A program made the translations under genes and the position numbers. 64,000 bases of DNA from an uncultured Pseudomonadota bacterium (GTDB taxonomy: Bacteria; Myxococcota_A; UBA796; SXON01): NCBI GenBank assembly GCA_903844155.1, contig CAIMSU010000289.1, forward strand, positions 16,345-80,344. The letters run 5' to 3'. The notes beneath the pieces are model-generated. The model searched no databases. It saw only the letters and a program-made list of their open reading frames with translations, and was not told the origin of the DNA. Of this stretch, positions 42,885 through 53,635 are shown piece by piece (the first letter of the stretch is position 1; every line of letters starts with the position of its first letter).

Positions 42885-43765
42885 TCAGTGACCCAGGATC
42901 TCCGCCATCTTCCTTCCCATCTCCGCGGGGCTGCGGACGATGTGGATGCCGGCCGCGATCATCGCCTCGTACTTCGCCTCGGCCGTCCCCTGCCCGCCCG
43001 AGATGATGGCGCCAGCGTGGCCCATGCGTCGACCGGGAGGGGCGGTGGCGCCGGCGATGAAGCCGACGATGGGCTTGGTCATGTTCGCCTTGGCCCAGGC
43101 CGCGGCTTCTTCCTCGTTCGTCCCGCCGATCTCGCCGATCATGATGACGGCGTCCGTGTCGGGGTCGGCGTGGAAGAGCTTGAGCGCGTCGATGTGGCGG
43201 GTGCCGATGATCGGGTCGCCGCCGATGCCGATGGCGGTCGATTGTCCAAGGCCAACGCGCGAAAGCTGGCCGACGGCCTCATACGTGAGCGTGCCGGAGC
43301 GGGAGAGGACGCCGATGCGCCCGGGCGTGTGGATGTGCCCGGGCATGATGCCGATCTTGCACTCGCCGGGCGTGATGATGCCGGGGCAGTTCGGACCGAT
43401 CATCGTGGTGTTCTTGCCCTGCAGGTAGCGCCAGGCGGTGACCATGTCCTTGACCGGGATGCCCTCGGTGATGGGCACGACGAGCCGCATGTTCGCGTCT
43501 GCGGCTTCCATGATCGCATCTGCGGCGAACGGCGGCGGGACGAAGATGACGCTGGCGTCCGCGCCCGTCGCCTCAACGGCCTCTTTTACCGTGTTGAAAA
43601 TGGGCACGCGGAAGCTGCCAGACTCAAAGAAGGTGCCGCCCTTGCCAGGCGTGACGCCGCCGACGAACTGCGTGCCGTACGCGAGCATCTGGCCCGAATG
43701 GAACGCGCCGGCCGCTCCGGTGATGCCCTGACAGATGACGCGGGTGTGCTTGTTGACGAGGATGC

Positions 43766-43769
<4 letters not shown>
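42885..43769 (-). CDS. sucD: Succinyl-CoA synthetase alpha subunit
   Basis: A 294-aa TCA-cycle enzyme subunit that carries the phospho-histidine. Typical segments are [34 protein letters not shown]-type [34 protein letters not shown] and the active His251 in [10 protein letters not shown]. The start at 43769 overlaps the sucC stop by 4 nt. With SucC it makes succinate plus NTP from succinyl-CoA. Confidence 0.97.
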
Positions 43770-45046
<1,277 letters not shown>

Positions 45047-45226
45047 GGTCGCTCGCAGGCCGCAGGGTGGGCCGCGGATCTATCGGATTGGCCCTCCCGA
45101 CGCCATCGCCGGACGCAGCCGGGGGTGGTGCGGACCGGCTGGGGAGGAACCATTGCGGACCGGGCAACTCCCGCTTTCCGTCAGAACATGGTAGGCTCCC
45201 CTCGCAGCACCTCGCAGGAGAGCAGC

Positions 45227-47014
45227 GTGGCCGTCTCTCAAGTCAAAAAAGGCGACGTGATCGCCAAGAAATACGAACTCGACAGCTTGCTGGGCCAGGG
45301 CCCGGCGGGGCAAACGTGGGCGGCTCGCGCGCTCTCGACCCAGAAAAAAGTCGTCGTGAAGATCCTGAATGTGGAAACGACCGAAACGGCGCCCGTACAG
45401 GCGATGTTCGACCGGATTCGCGCCGTGAAGGCCGACACGTTGCCAGCGATGCTGGACGTCGGCATTCACGGGGATCACCCCTACGTGGTGCAGGAGTACT
45501 CGGACGGTGAGTCGCTCCGGCAGCTCATGGACCAGTATGCCAAGGAGCAGCGCTTCTTCAGCTTGCAGGAGGCGGCGGCGATCGTCGTCAAGGTGCTGGA
45601 AGCTGCGGACGCGGCGCATCGCGCCGGGCTGATCCACCGTCACATCAAGCCCACCAACGTGCTCGTGCAGTCACGCGCGGTCGGGCCGGGCCAGAGCAAG
45701 ACCGTCCGTTCTGTCGTCCTGACCGGCCTCGGCCTGGCCGAGATGCTGCCGGCGAGCGCCTTTGGCGACATCCAGGAGCGCGGCGACCATCGCTACATGG
45801 GCCCAGAGCTGGAGTCGCCGATCACGGGCGGTGGCCCGCAGACGGACGTCTACTCCTGCGGCGTGCTCCTCTACGAGCTGCTCACGGGTCAGACACCGCG
45901 CGGAACCTACCTTTCGCCGTCCCAGATCCGGGAAGACCTGCCCGCCGGCGTGGATGACATCGTCGACCTCGCGCTCGCCTCCAACCCGGAAGACCGCTTT
46001 CCGACCGCGCGTGACATGATCAACGCGATCCAGCGCTCGTTCCAGGAGGATGCACCTGCTGAATCCGGCGTGTCGCGCCGGCTGATCGTCACCATCGCCG
46101 CGGCGACGCTGGTCCTCCTCGCCATCATGACGGCCGCGCTCTACACCAACGACCCGCTCGCCGCCGCCAAGAAGTCGGACGAGACCGTTCGCGCGCAGCT
46201 CGTGAAGACGAACCCGCTGCCGGACGAGGCGACGATGCGGGAGAAGCTCGTCGGCCACGCGGACATGACGTACATCCCCGCCGGTACGTTCCTTCGCGGC
46301 CGGCTCAACGCCGAGTCGCAGAACGTCGCCAAGGCGACGGAGCCGCTCGCGCAGGTCACCAAGACCAAGGCCTACTACATCGACCGGCTCGAGTGGCCGA
46401 ACGTGAAGGGCGAGCACCCCGTCGTGAACGTGACGTTGAGCGTCGCGAGCGACATGTGCGCCTCCGCTGGCAAGCGGCTTTGTTCGTCCGAGGAGTGGGA
46501 GCGCGCGTGCAAGGGCCCCGAGTCCAAGGTCTACACGTACGGGGACACGTACAATGACACGGCGTGCGGCGGCGACACGTCCGTGGACGCCGACAAGGAC
46601 GGAAAGAGCGACCGTACCGCCGGCAGTCTGGAGAAGTGCGTGAGCGGCTGGGGCGTGTTTGACATGAGCGGCGGAGTCCGGGAGTGGACCAGCTCCCCGG
46701 ACCCGAGCCAGGCCAGGTTCCGGCAGGTGAAGGGCGGCAAGACCGGCGATCCGGAGAGCGGATCGCGCTGCGCCTACGCGGATTCCCGCAACCCCGAGCT
46801 CACCGACCGGACCATCGGATTCCGCTGTTGCATCGATGCGGACGCAGCCGTGGTTGTCCCTGCACCCGCACCAGCGGACGGCGCGGCCGCCCCGGATGGC
46901 GCCGCTGCCGCGACCGGCGCGACCCCAGACGCTGCCGGCGCGACCCCAGCCGCTCCGGGTGCCCCAGCCGGCGCGCCCCCTGCGGCCCCCTCGACGGCGC
47001 CAGCCCACCCGTAG
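45227..47014 (+). CDS. Membrane pseudokinase fused to formylglycine-generating-enzyme-like domain
   Basis: A 595-aa protein; GTG 45227 has GGAG upstream. Residues ~15-270 are a Ser/Thr-kinase fold with a glycine loop (LLGQGPAGQTW) and Lys45 (VVVKIL). However, the catalytic HRD Asp is His139 (IHRHIKPTN) and the DFG Asp is Gly167 (LTGLGLAEM). Phosphotransfer is therefore unlikely. One membrane helix (~286-305) leads to an exported FGE-sulfatase/SUMF1-like domain (~345-550: YIPAGTFLRG, KRLCSSEEWERACKG, WGVFDMSGGVREWTS, IGFRCC). The tail is Ala/Pro-rich. It likely senses or scaffolds across the membrane. Confidence 0.88.
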   Translation: MAVSQVKKGDVIAKKYELDSLLGQGPAGQTWAARALSTQKKVVVKILNVETTETAPVQAMFDRIRAVKADTLPAMLDVGIHGDHPYVVQEYSDGESLRQLMDQYAKEQRFFSLQEAAAIVVKVLEAADAAHRAGLIHRHIKPTNVLVQSRAVGPGQSKTVRSVVLTGLGLAEMLPASAFGDIQERGDHRYMGPELESPITGGGPQTDVYSCGVLLYELLTGQTPRGTYLSPSQIREDLPAGVDDIVDLALASNPEDRFPTARDMINAIQRSFQEDAPAESGVSRRLIVTIAAATLVLLAIMTAALYTNDPLAAAKKSDETVRAQLVKTNPLPDEATMREKLVGHADMTYIPAGTFLRGRLNAESQNVAKATEPLAQVTKTKAYYIDRLEWPNVKGEHPVVNVTLSVASDMCASAGKRLCSSEEWERACKGPESKVYTYGDTYNDTACGGDTSVDADKDGKSDRTAGSLEKCVSGWGVFDMSGGVREWTSSPDPSQARFRQVKGGKTGDPESGSRCAYADSRNPELTDRTIGFRCCIDADAAVVVPAPAPADGAAAPDGAAAATGATPDAAGATPAAPGAPAGAPPAAPSTAPAHP

Positions 47015-47045
47015 CGCGGCGGCCCTTCGCTGCCGCAAAGCCGGT

Positions 47046-48272
47046 CTACCCGACCGGCTTCTCCCAGAGTCCCGCGTGTTCCCAGCGGACCTGGTTGAAT
47101 CCCGCGTCCCAGCGCTCCACGCTCGCGCGCGCTACCCAGCGCAGACCGAGCGCCCGCGCTGCTTCGTCGTGGATCGTCCACGAGTCGATGCGCCGGGTGC
47201 CGACCTGACCATCCCCGACGAGCACGCAAACGCGCCCACCCGGAACCAGCGCCCGGCTCGCGGCCTTCAACCAGCGCGACGTGTCAGTCTTCCACTCGGT
47301 CAACGCCTCCGCGCGACCAGCCCGGAACGCGCGACGGCTGCCGATCTCGTCGCGGAGCGTGTTGGTGTCGTCGAGCCCGAGCCAGTACCGGCGTAGGGAC
47401 TGGATCGGCGCGTAGTCGTAGACACCCGGGTAGGGGGGCGAGGTGACGACGAGCCCGTAGCCCTCCAGGCGTAGCTCCCGCGCGTCCTCGCGATGCACCC
47501 GCGCGGTGCCTGGCAGCGCCTCCACCGTTTCCAGCATCCGGGCGAACTCCCGGGCCTTCTTATGGAACAACGTCGCGGTGGTCCCGGGCGGGCGCTCCTC
47601 GTCGACCATCTCGTTGCGGGTGTCCGAGGCGCGGCGGCTGACCTTGATGCAGATCGCCGAAAATACCGCCTTCAACAGCGGATCATTGCCGATCGACCGG
47701 CGGATGGCGTCCAACTCGGCGGCGACGTGCGGCTGGTAGGCGCGCCGCACCTCAGGCGGGGCGTCGTCGGGCGGATCCCCACCTCGAATGGCCACTTCTG
47801 CCGCGCTCCGGGCGGCAGTGCGCAGGGCCGTCCGCGCGGCCTCATCCGTGCGTGTCGTGCGCGCCCGCGCGACGAGGCAGGGCACCGCCCCAAGGTCACA
47901 GCCGAGCGCCTCGCGACCCGCGGCCATCGCCTCGACGAGCACGGTCCCGCCGCCGCAGAAGGGGTCGAGCACGCGGCCCTCGGCCAGCGTCAGCAGGTCG
48001 CGCGCAGCGTCCGGGTGCAGGGCGGCGGGGTAGCTGTGGAAGCCGTGGGTGTAGCGCTCCACGCGCTCGGAGTAGCGCAGCGCCGTCTCCATCGTCCGCG
48101 CGAGGGCCTTGTCGCCCGCGAGCACGCCCTCGCCCGCAGGGGCCTGGCGCGAGGTTCGCCCGGCGCCGAGCGTCGGTGCGGCTGGCGTGGGGGTGGCGCC
48201 GCCGAACCGCCCGATGAGGGCCTCCGCTTCGCCGGCGAGGCGAGCGGCCAATTGTCGTCGCGATTCACCCAC
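47046..48272 (-). CDS. DNA methylase-like protein (N4/N6 type)
   Basis: A 408-aa protein. SAM motif I is LDPFCGGGTVLVEAMAAG near residue 100 and motif IV is VVTSPPYPGVYDY near 273, as in DNA amino-methylases; related RNA methylases (TRM11-like) share parts of this. No restriction gene is adjacent, so it would be a solitary methylase. Its start overlaps the Tim44-like stop by 8 nt. Confidence 0.83.
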   Translation of the reverse strand: MGESRRQLAARLAGEAEALIGRFGGATPTPAAPTLGAGRTSRQAPAGEGVLAGDKALARTMETALRYSERVERYTHGFHSYPAALHPDAARDLLTLAEGRVLDPFCGGGTVLVEAMAAGREALGCDLGAVPCLVARARTTRTDEAARTALRTAARSAAEVAIRGGDPPDDAPPEVRRAYQPHVAAELDAIRRSIGNDPLLKAVFSAICIKVSRRASDTRNEMVDEERPPGTTATLFHKKAREFARMLETVEALPGTARVHREDARELRLEGYGLVVTSPPYPGVYDYAPIQSLRRYWLGLDDTNTLRDEIGSRRAFRAGRAEALTEWKTDTSRWLKAASRALVPGGRVCVLVGDGQVGTRRIDSWTIHDEAARALGLRWVARASVERWDAGFNQVRWEHAGLWEKPVG

Positions 48273-49824
48273 GCCACACCTCGTCCTGCTGGATGTCCGT
48301 CAGCACCCAGTCAAAGGCGCCCGTCGTGATCTTCGCTTCACAATACCCGCACACACCCGCCTCATTCACGCGGTCAAGCGGCGCGCCGCAGCTCGGGCAC
48401 TGCGATGGGGCTGCCCCGTCCCCAGTGCCCGTCGGCTTCGCGCGCACCGACCGCACGAAGGTCCAGTACTCGCTGAACACCCGCTTTTCCCGCTTGCTGC
48501 CGCCGATCACGGTCCCGTGCGCATCGACCGTGTAGTCGAACATCGACGCGAACACCCGCTGCGTCACGGTCACGACCCACCCGTCCACCGTCACCTTCAC
48601 GAGGTCGACCTTCCGCACCTGCACGTCGTCGCAGCAGTTGCGGGCGCCCTCTTTCGCGTAGCGATCGAGCCAGTAACGGTGCTGCTGGTAGAGAAAGTCG
48701 GACTCCAACGGGCGCAATGCCTCGTGCTGCCCCGCAGACCAGGCGGCCTGGATCTGCAGGAACGTGGCGACGGTGCGACGGCTGAACGCCTCCAGCCGAA
48801 ACGCGGGGTCCAACGCGCCGAGTCGACGCAGCGCGACGGCGGCACCGGGGTCGACCACCGTCGGCGCACCCGTCCCCTCCTCCACGCCCCCGCCCAGCGT
48901 CAGCCCCAGTCCGGCGAGCGCCTCGGAGGACTGAACGTCGACCCGCGCGACGATCCACTGCAGGCGGCCGTCGTTGATGACGGTGTCGCAGCGCGTGCAC
49001 GTGCCGTCCTTGCGGGCCTCGGAGGGGTTGCCGCAGCTCGGACAGCGCAGCTCCTGCATCCGGTCCGGGGTCGGCGACGTGGCGCCGACGCGCCGGCAGA
49101 ACGTCCAGCGTTCGCGGCGCACAAATTGCGTCCCAGCGCCGCCGCCCGCGGCCGCGAGCACCACGTTGGTCACAAAGTCGAGCGCGAGCCGATGCTCCTC
49201 GCCCACCTGCTGCAGCCCAGCGACGGACGTCGACCCGATGCACACAGCTTCGACGCGATGTTCGCCGATAAACGAGCTGATGGTCGACCGTGCGGGCGGC
49301 GAGAGCCAGGCGGTCATCACGTCGAGGTGGTGCCCCTCCTGCATCGCGCGGGTGTAGACGAGGCGCGCCATGTCGAGGAAGATGGGCAGGGAGAAGGCTT
49401 GGTCCAAGGCGACGATCCCGTCGACGCTGACGCCGGAACGCGCCTCGGGCCGCAGGTCTGCGCGGCGGGGCCGCTCCACGTACGGCTGGAATTCGTCGCG
49501 ACGCGTCGGCCGAGCGACCGTCCGCCCGCCATACTGCGCCTGCTGGGACTTCTGGTAGATGACGATGCCGATCACCACGATCATGACCGGCACGCCGATC
49601 GCCGGGTACTCGATGACCAGCCAGATCAGCCAGCCAAGCCCGTCGCCCCCTCCCGACCCGCCGCCACCGCCGTAGGATCCGCCGCCTCCGTACGATCCGC
49701 CGCCGCCGGAAAATCCGTTGCCACCGCCCGCGCGCGCCCACGCGTCCGCGGCCCGGAGCGCGAGCAGCGTCGCCACGAGCAGACCCGGCACGGCCCGGCG
49801 AAGCTGACCAGCGAACCGGGTCAT
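48265..49824 (-). CDS. Tim44-like double-domain protein with zinc ribbons
   Basis: A 519-aa protein. An N-terminal hydrophobic segment is followed by a Gly-rich stretch (~35-60), one membrane helix (YPAIGVPVMIVVIGIVIY), and two Tim44-like domains (~125-240 and ~320-460). Each domain is followed by a Cys4 zinc ribbon (RCPSCG... CTRC; QCPSCG... CGYC). Bacterial relatives are envelope proteins of unknown job. It sits in a four-gene overlapping unit with TPM upstream. Confidence 0.83.
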   Translation of the reverse strand: MTRFAGQLRRAVPGLLVATLLALRAADAWARAGGGNGFSGGGGSYGGGGSYGGGGGSGGGDGLGWLIWLVIEYPAIGVPVMIVVIGIVIYQKSQQAQYGGRTVARPTRRDEFQPYVERPRRADLRPEARSGVSVDGIVALDQAFSLPIFLDMARLVYTRAMQEGHHLDVMTAWLSPPARSTISSFIGEHRVEAVCIGSTSVAGLQQVGEEHRLALDFVTNVVLAAAGGGAGTQFVRRERWTFCRRVGATSPTPDRMQELRCPSCGNPSEARKDGTCTRCDTVINDGRLQWIVARVDVQSSEALAGLGLTLGGGVEEGTGAPTVVDPGAAVALRRLGALDPAFRLEAFSRRTVATFLQIQAAWSAGQHEALRPLESDFLYQQHRYWLDRYAKEGARNCCDDVQVRKVDLVKVTVDGWVVTVTQRVFASMFDYTVDAHGTVIGGSKREKRVFSEYWTFVRSVRAKPTGTGDGAAPSQCPSCGAPLDRVNEAGVCGYCEAKITTGAFDWVLTDIQQDEVWRG

Positions 49825-50435
49825 TCGCGGATCCGTGGGGCGTCCGGCGACTCATTCACATCGTCCGCCGCGCGCGGAAGGTGTTTGGCCAGGACGGCGC
49901 CCATGGCTCGGAACGCCCCGGCGAAGCGCTCATTGTCGATGCCCCCTTCGCTGAAGGCCCGAACAACCGGAATCCAGGCATCGGCGGGCACGTTCGCGGC
50001 GATGGCGCTGTCCGCGCGGATGGCGACAATCCGCTCCAGCACGCTTACGTAGACCAGCACACCCGTCCGGCCGTGCGTGGCGTGCACCGCCTCCTCCCAG
50101 AACGCGGCGTCGGCCGCCCGGTTCACCTCACGCACCCCGCCCCGCGCGAGCCGAGCGCGCAGCCGACCGCTCGTCCAGAGAACGGCCGCTACCAGCCCCG
50201 CCGTCAGCGCGACATTCACTGGGATCCAAGCGTCGTTGTAGAGCCACGGGCTCCAGCAGAAGAACGCCGTCGCACCCAGCGCCGCCGCCAACGCCGCCCA
50301 GGCGATCACCTCGCCGTACCCAGCCGACTTCCCGACTACAACCACGATGATCTCGGCGCTCGTCCCCGCTTCGACCTCCTTGACGAGGGCCTCGACGTTC
50401 GCCGCGAGCTGCGCGACCTCGCCGTGCGTTGACAT
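49821..50435 (-). CDS. TPM-domain membrane protein
   Basis: A 204-aa protein, ATG 50435. A TPM/YgcG-like domain is suggested by TSAEIIVVVVGKSAGYGEVIAW early on and by GRTGVLVYVSVLERIVAIRADSAI later, with two membrane helices between ~45 and 90. TPM domains have been tied to photosystem or envelope quality control. It overlaps the genes on both sides. Confidence 0.82.
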   Translation of the reverse strand: MSTHGEVAQLAANVEALVKEVEAGTSAEIIVVVVGKSAGYGEVIAWAALAAALGATAFFCWSPWLYNDAWIPVNVALTAGLVAAVLWTSGRLRARLARGGVREVNRAADAAFWEEAVHATHGRTGVLVYVSVLERIVAIRADSAIAANVPADAWIPVVRAFSEGGIDNERFAGAFRAMGAVLAKHLPRAADDVNESPDAPRIRE

Positions 50436-50986
50436 CAGGACGCCTTCGGGACGGCGTCGAGGTAGCGGGACAGCGAGACGTTGATCTGCTCCAGGTTCGG
50501 CGTGACCATCGTCACGATGAACCTCTCGATCGCGGGTGCGATGGTGCCGGCGAGGATCCGCGGCACACCGGGCACATCCCGAACGCTGACCTCCAGCGTG
50601 CCAGCGACCACCACGCGGGTCCCCGCTGCGCTTCCCGGCCGCGGCTCCTCCACCATCCGCGTGCGCCCCGAGCACCGGAACGACTCGCGGAACACGCGGA
50701 TCTTCAGCTCCCAGGCGCACGACTGCGTCTCCGCGTCCCACTCGGCGTAGTCGTCCCAGCGCACCATCTCCGGCCGCACGATCCCCTGCGCAACCCGGGG
50801 GATCTCGCCCTTCCCGACCCACTCGTTGTGCAGCCGCACGCGCCCGCCATCCACCTCCTCGCGCTTGAGCACGTGGATCGCCTCCACGTTCGCCATGTAC
50901 GGCGCGACCGCGGGTAATTCGTCCCGGTACGCCTGAAAGACGCGCGCGCGCGGGTGCGCGATGACGGAGGAGCTGCTGATCTGCAC
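50435..50986 (-). CDS. SRPBCC/DUF2505-like protein
   Basis: A 183-aa protein, first of the four-gene unit. A ligand-cavity fold is suggested by the start MQISSSSVIAHPRARVFQAY, the middle strand run and the last amphipathic helix. It shares one base with the next start (TGATG). Function unknown. Confidence 0.75.
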   Translation of the reverse strand: MQISSSSVIAHPRARVFQAYRDELPAVAPYMANVEAIHVLKREEVDGGRVRLHNEWVGKGEIPRVAQGIVRPEMVRWDDYAEWDAETQSCAWELKIRVFRESFRCSGRTRMVEEPRPGSAAGTRVVVAGTLEVSVRDVPGVPRILAGTIAPAIERFIVTMVTPNLEQINVSLSRYLDAVPKAS

Positions 50987-51044
50987 GGGTGGCCGATATC
51001 AAGGCCGGAGGCTTCAGGCTGGAGCCTGGGCTACCTTCCCGCCC

Positions 51045-53147
51045 GTGAACATCCTCCTCTACGCGCTCGCTGCCGTGCTGGCCGGCGTGTTTGCCATCCG
51101 CGTGCCGCTCGGTGACCGTCGCGATCCGGCCCGGCGCGCCTTCGGCATCCTTTGTACGACGGTCTCGGTGACGTACGGTGGTTTCGCGCTCTACCTCCTC
51201 CCCGAGCTCGGCTGGTTCAAGTACGTCTACGGCGCCGGCGCCGCCTTCCTGCCCCCGGCGATGCTCGCCGTCGTTGAAACTTGCTTTGTCCAGGGCAATC
51301 GCCCCCGCGACCGCCGCCTTGCCCAGCTCACCGTCCTCTCGCCACCGATCGCCGTGGGCTTCATCCTCGTCGACGCGATCTACTTCTACACCACGCCCCG
51401 GGCGAGCATTCCGGAGGTTGTCCTTACGCTCTATGTCTTCGCGGGGATGCTTGTGTCGGTGCACCGGCTCTGGGATCTGCAGCGGTCGTCGGCAGACCCG
51501 GCCGAGCGCACGCGCATCCGGTACACCCTGGGGCTGACCACCGCCGCGATCGGCTTCTCCGCGTTGGAGACGCTGATTCGCGCCTTTTTCGACGAGGCGA
51601 GCGACCTGCCCATCTCCGTTCGTCCGGTGGTCGTGCAAGGCGCGTTTCCGCCGATCGGGTCGATATCCACCAGCTTCCTGCTCTACTTTCTCGCGCAGAT
51701 GATCACGTCCTGGCGGCTGGTTGACATGGGGGTGCTCTCTGCGCGCCTCGCGGCGGTCGTCGGCGCGGCGTTCGTGCTCGTCGGCATCGACGGTTTCGCG
51801 GCCGGCACGCTGTTCGGCGACTACCCGGTGTACGGCTTTTTTCAGGTCTTCATGGCCTCCGCCATCTTCCTGCTCGCCTACGAGCCGCTCTCCAAGCAGC
51901 TCGAATTATGGGCGGGGCGCGCCCTGAACACCCGCGGCCAGCGGCTGATCGACGCGCTGGACGAGACCGAGTCAGGCCTCGCCCGGGTCATCTCGATGCA
52001 GGGCCTGCGGACGGGCGTGACCGCGCGCCTGCTCGCGAGCGGGCGCGTCCGGGCGACCTCGCTGTACCTCTGGGACGCGGACCGCCGCGCGTATCGGCTC
52101 GACAGCGAAGCCGGAGCCCATGAGGAACCACCGATTCTACAGGTTGGACGACAGCCATTCGCCGACGGGTTCGCCGACGGCCCCTTCGTCCGCATCGAGC
52201 ACCAGCACATGCTGCGGACGGAGTCCCCGGGCTCGGAGGTCCTCGAGCCCCGGCTGAAGACGATGCGGGCGATGAACGCCGATGTTGTCGTGCCCTTCCG
52301 GTCGGGCGACGTGGTCCTTGGCTGGCTGGCGCTGCGCGATGCCGACGACGTGGGGTTCACCGAGGCCGAGGTCGTCCGGCTCGCGAAGGTCATGGATCGG
52401 GCGAGCGTCATCCTCGAAAATCTCCGTGGTTTTGAGCAGTTGAAGGAGGAGCACCGCCTCGCAGCTCTCGGGACGATGGCGGCTGGCCTCGCGCACGAGA
52501 TCCGGAACCCGCTCGCGGGCATCAAGGGCGCCGCGCAGTACCTGCAGGGAATGCCAGCGTCCGAGCGCGGGGGCGCCGACGACGTCGAGATGGTGCGCGT
52601 CATCATCGACGAGGTGGACCGGCTCTCGGGCGTCGTCACCCAGTTCCTCGACTATTCCCGCCCGCTGCAGGTCGACCGCCAGACGATCAGCGCTGAGACC
52701 CTCGTGGCGCAGATCATCGGGCTCCTGAGGGCCCAGGGGGCGACCACCGAGATCGCGCAGGACCACGAGCCGACGCCGGACGGGGCGCCACGGATGGTCG
52801 ACGTGGACGCGGGCAAGGTGACCCAGGTGCTGCTGAATCTCGGCCAGAACGCGCTGACCGCCGCAGGACCTGGCGGCAAGGTCACCTTCGCGACCCGCAC
52901 CGGCAAGATGCGGGACCCGAAGGCCCTGGCGACGGACGCCGTCGAATTTGTCGTCATGGACACCGGCGTCGGAATCTCCCCGGCAGACCTCGACAAGCTC
53001 TTTGTACCCTTCTACACGACGCGGCACGAAGGCACGGGGCTGGGCCTGGCGATCTCGCGCCGCATCGCCATCGCGCACGGCGGCGAGCTCGATGTTCGGA
53101 GCACTATCGGCGTTGGCAGTGTGTTTACGTTGAGGGTGCCAGCGTAG
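51045..53147 (+). CDS. Membrane sensor histidine kinase
   Basis: A 700-aa protein, GTG 51045. About seven N-terminal membrane helices (to ~290) form a sensor region, followed by a GAF-like domain (~310-450). The kinase core has the H-box MAAGLAHEIRNPL with His484, N-box LLNLGQNALTAAG, G1 VMDTGVGIS and G2 GTGLGLAISRRI. No response regulator is adjacent. An in-frame ATG at 50961 would overlap the divergent gene. Confidence 0.93.
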   Translation: MNILLYALAAVLAGVFAIRVPLGDRRDPARRAFGILCTTVSVTYGGFALYLLPELGWFKYVYGAGAAFLPPAMLAVVETCFVQGNRPRDRRLAQLTVLSPPIAVGFILVDAIYFYTTPRASIPEVVLTLYVFAGMLVSVHRLWDLQRSSADPAERTRIRYTLGLTTAAIGFSALETLIRAFFDEASDLPISVRPVVVQGAFPPIGSISTSFLLYFLAQMITSWRLVDMGVLSARLAAVVGAAFVLVGIDGFAAGTLFGDYPVYGFFQVFMASAIFLLAYEPLSKQLELWAGRALNTRGQRLIDALDETESGLARVISMQGLRTGVTARLLASGRVRATSLYLWDADRRAYRLDSEAGAHEEPPILQVGRQPFADGFADGPFVRIEHQHMLRTESPGSEVLEPRLKTMRAMNADVVVPFRSGDVVLGWLALRDADDVGFTEAEVVRLAKVMDRASVILENLRGFEQLKEEHRLAALGTMAAGLAHEIRNPLAGIKGAAQYLQGMPASERGGADDVEMVRVIIDEVDRLSGVVTQFLDYSRPLQVDRQTISAETLVAQIIGLLRAQGATTEIAQDHEPTPDGAPRMVDVDAGKVTQVLLNLGQNALTAAGPGGKVTFATRTGKMRDPKALATDAVEFVVMDTGVGISPADLDKLFVPFYTTRHEGTGLGLAISRRIAIAHGGELDVRSTIGVGSVFTLRVPA

Positions 53148-53625
53148 GAAGGTTCCGGTTCCCGATCGAGCCAACGTCCAACCTGGCCAGGTCCACCGCG
53201 AGCGCCTGCACCGACCGCCCCTCGCGCGCCCACACGAGCGCCTGCTGGCGCACTTCCGCCGGCCAGACGCCACAAAGCGGCGAGTCGGTCGCGACCGCGC
53301 GGGCATCGACGAGTCGACGGATCATGTCCGGAGCGAGAGTGATCGCGTCACACGGGCAGACGAAGAGCTCGTCCTCGCCCTCGATCGCCGCGAGCCCCAA
53401 CAACGGGTGGTGAAGCTCCCCTTCCGGCTCGATCACCTCCAGGAGACCCAGCTCCGGCCGCGACGTTCGCCACACCACGCCCGCCTCCAGGCCAGCCGCC
53501 GCCATCCGCCGCACGAGCGCGACGACAGCCGGCGCCCCATCCAGCTCCGCCATCGCCTTGTCACTCCCGAACCTCCGCGACCTGCCGCCTGCGAGTACGA
53601 ACCCCCGCCGCACCGGACCCCTCAT
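53125..53625 (-). CDS. mobA: Molybdenum-cofactor guanylyltransferase-like protein
   Basis: A 166-aa nucleotidyltransferase. The signature FVLAGGRSRRFGSDKAMAEL fits MobA, which adds GMP to molybdopterin. FVCPCDAITLAPDMIRRLV is the metal-binding centre. It is shorter than typical MobA at the C-terminus. The xanthine-dehydrogenase family usually needs CMP or unmodified cofactor, so the client is uncertain. It lies 10 nt after moeA and overlaps the kinase gene tail to tail. Confidence 0.8.
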   Translation of the reverse strand: MRGPVRRGFVLAGGRSRRFGSDKAMAELDGAPAVVALVRRMAAAGLEAGVVWRTSRPELGLLEVIEPEGELHHPLLGLAAIEGEDELFVCPCDAITLAPDMIRRLVDARAVATDSPLCGVWPAEVRQQALVWAREGRSVQALAVDLARLDVGSIGNRNLPTLAPST

Positions 53626-53635
53626 GTGACGATCC

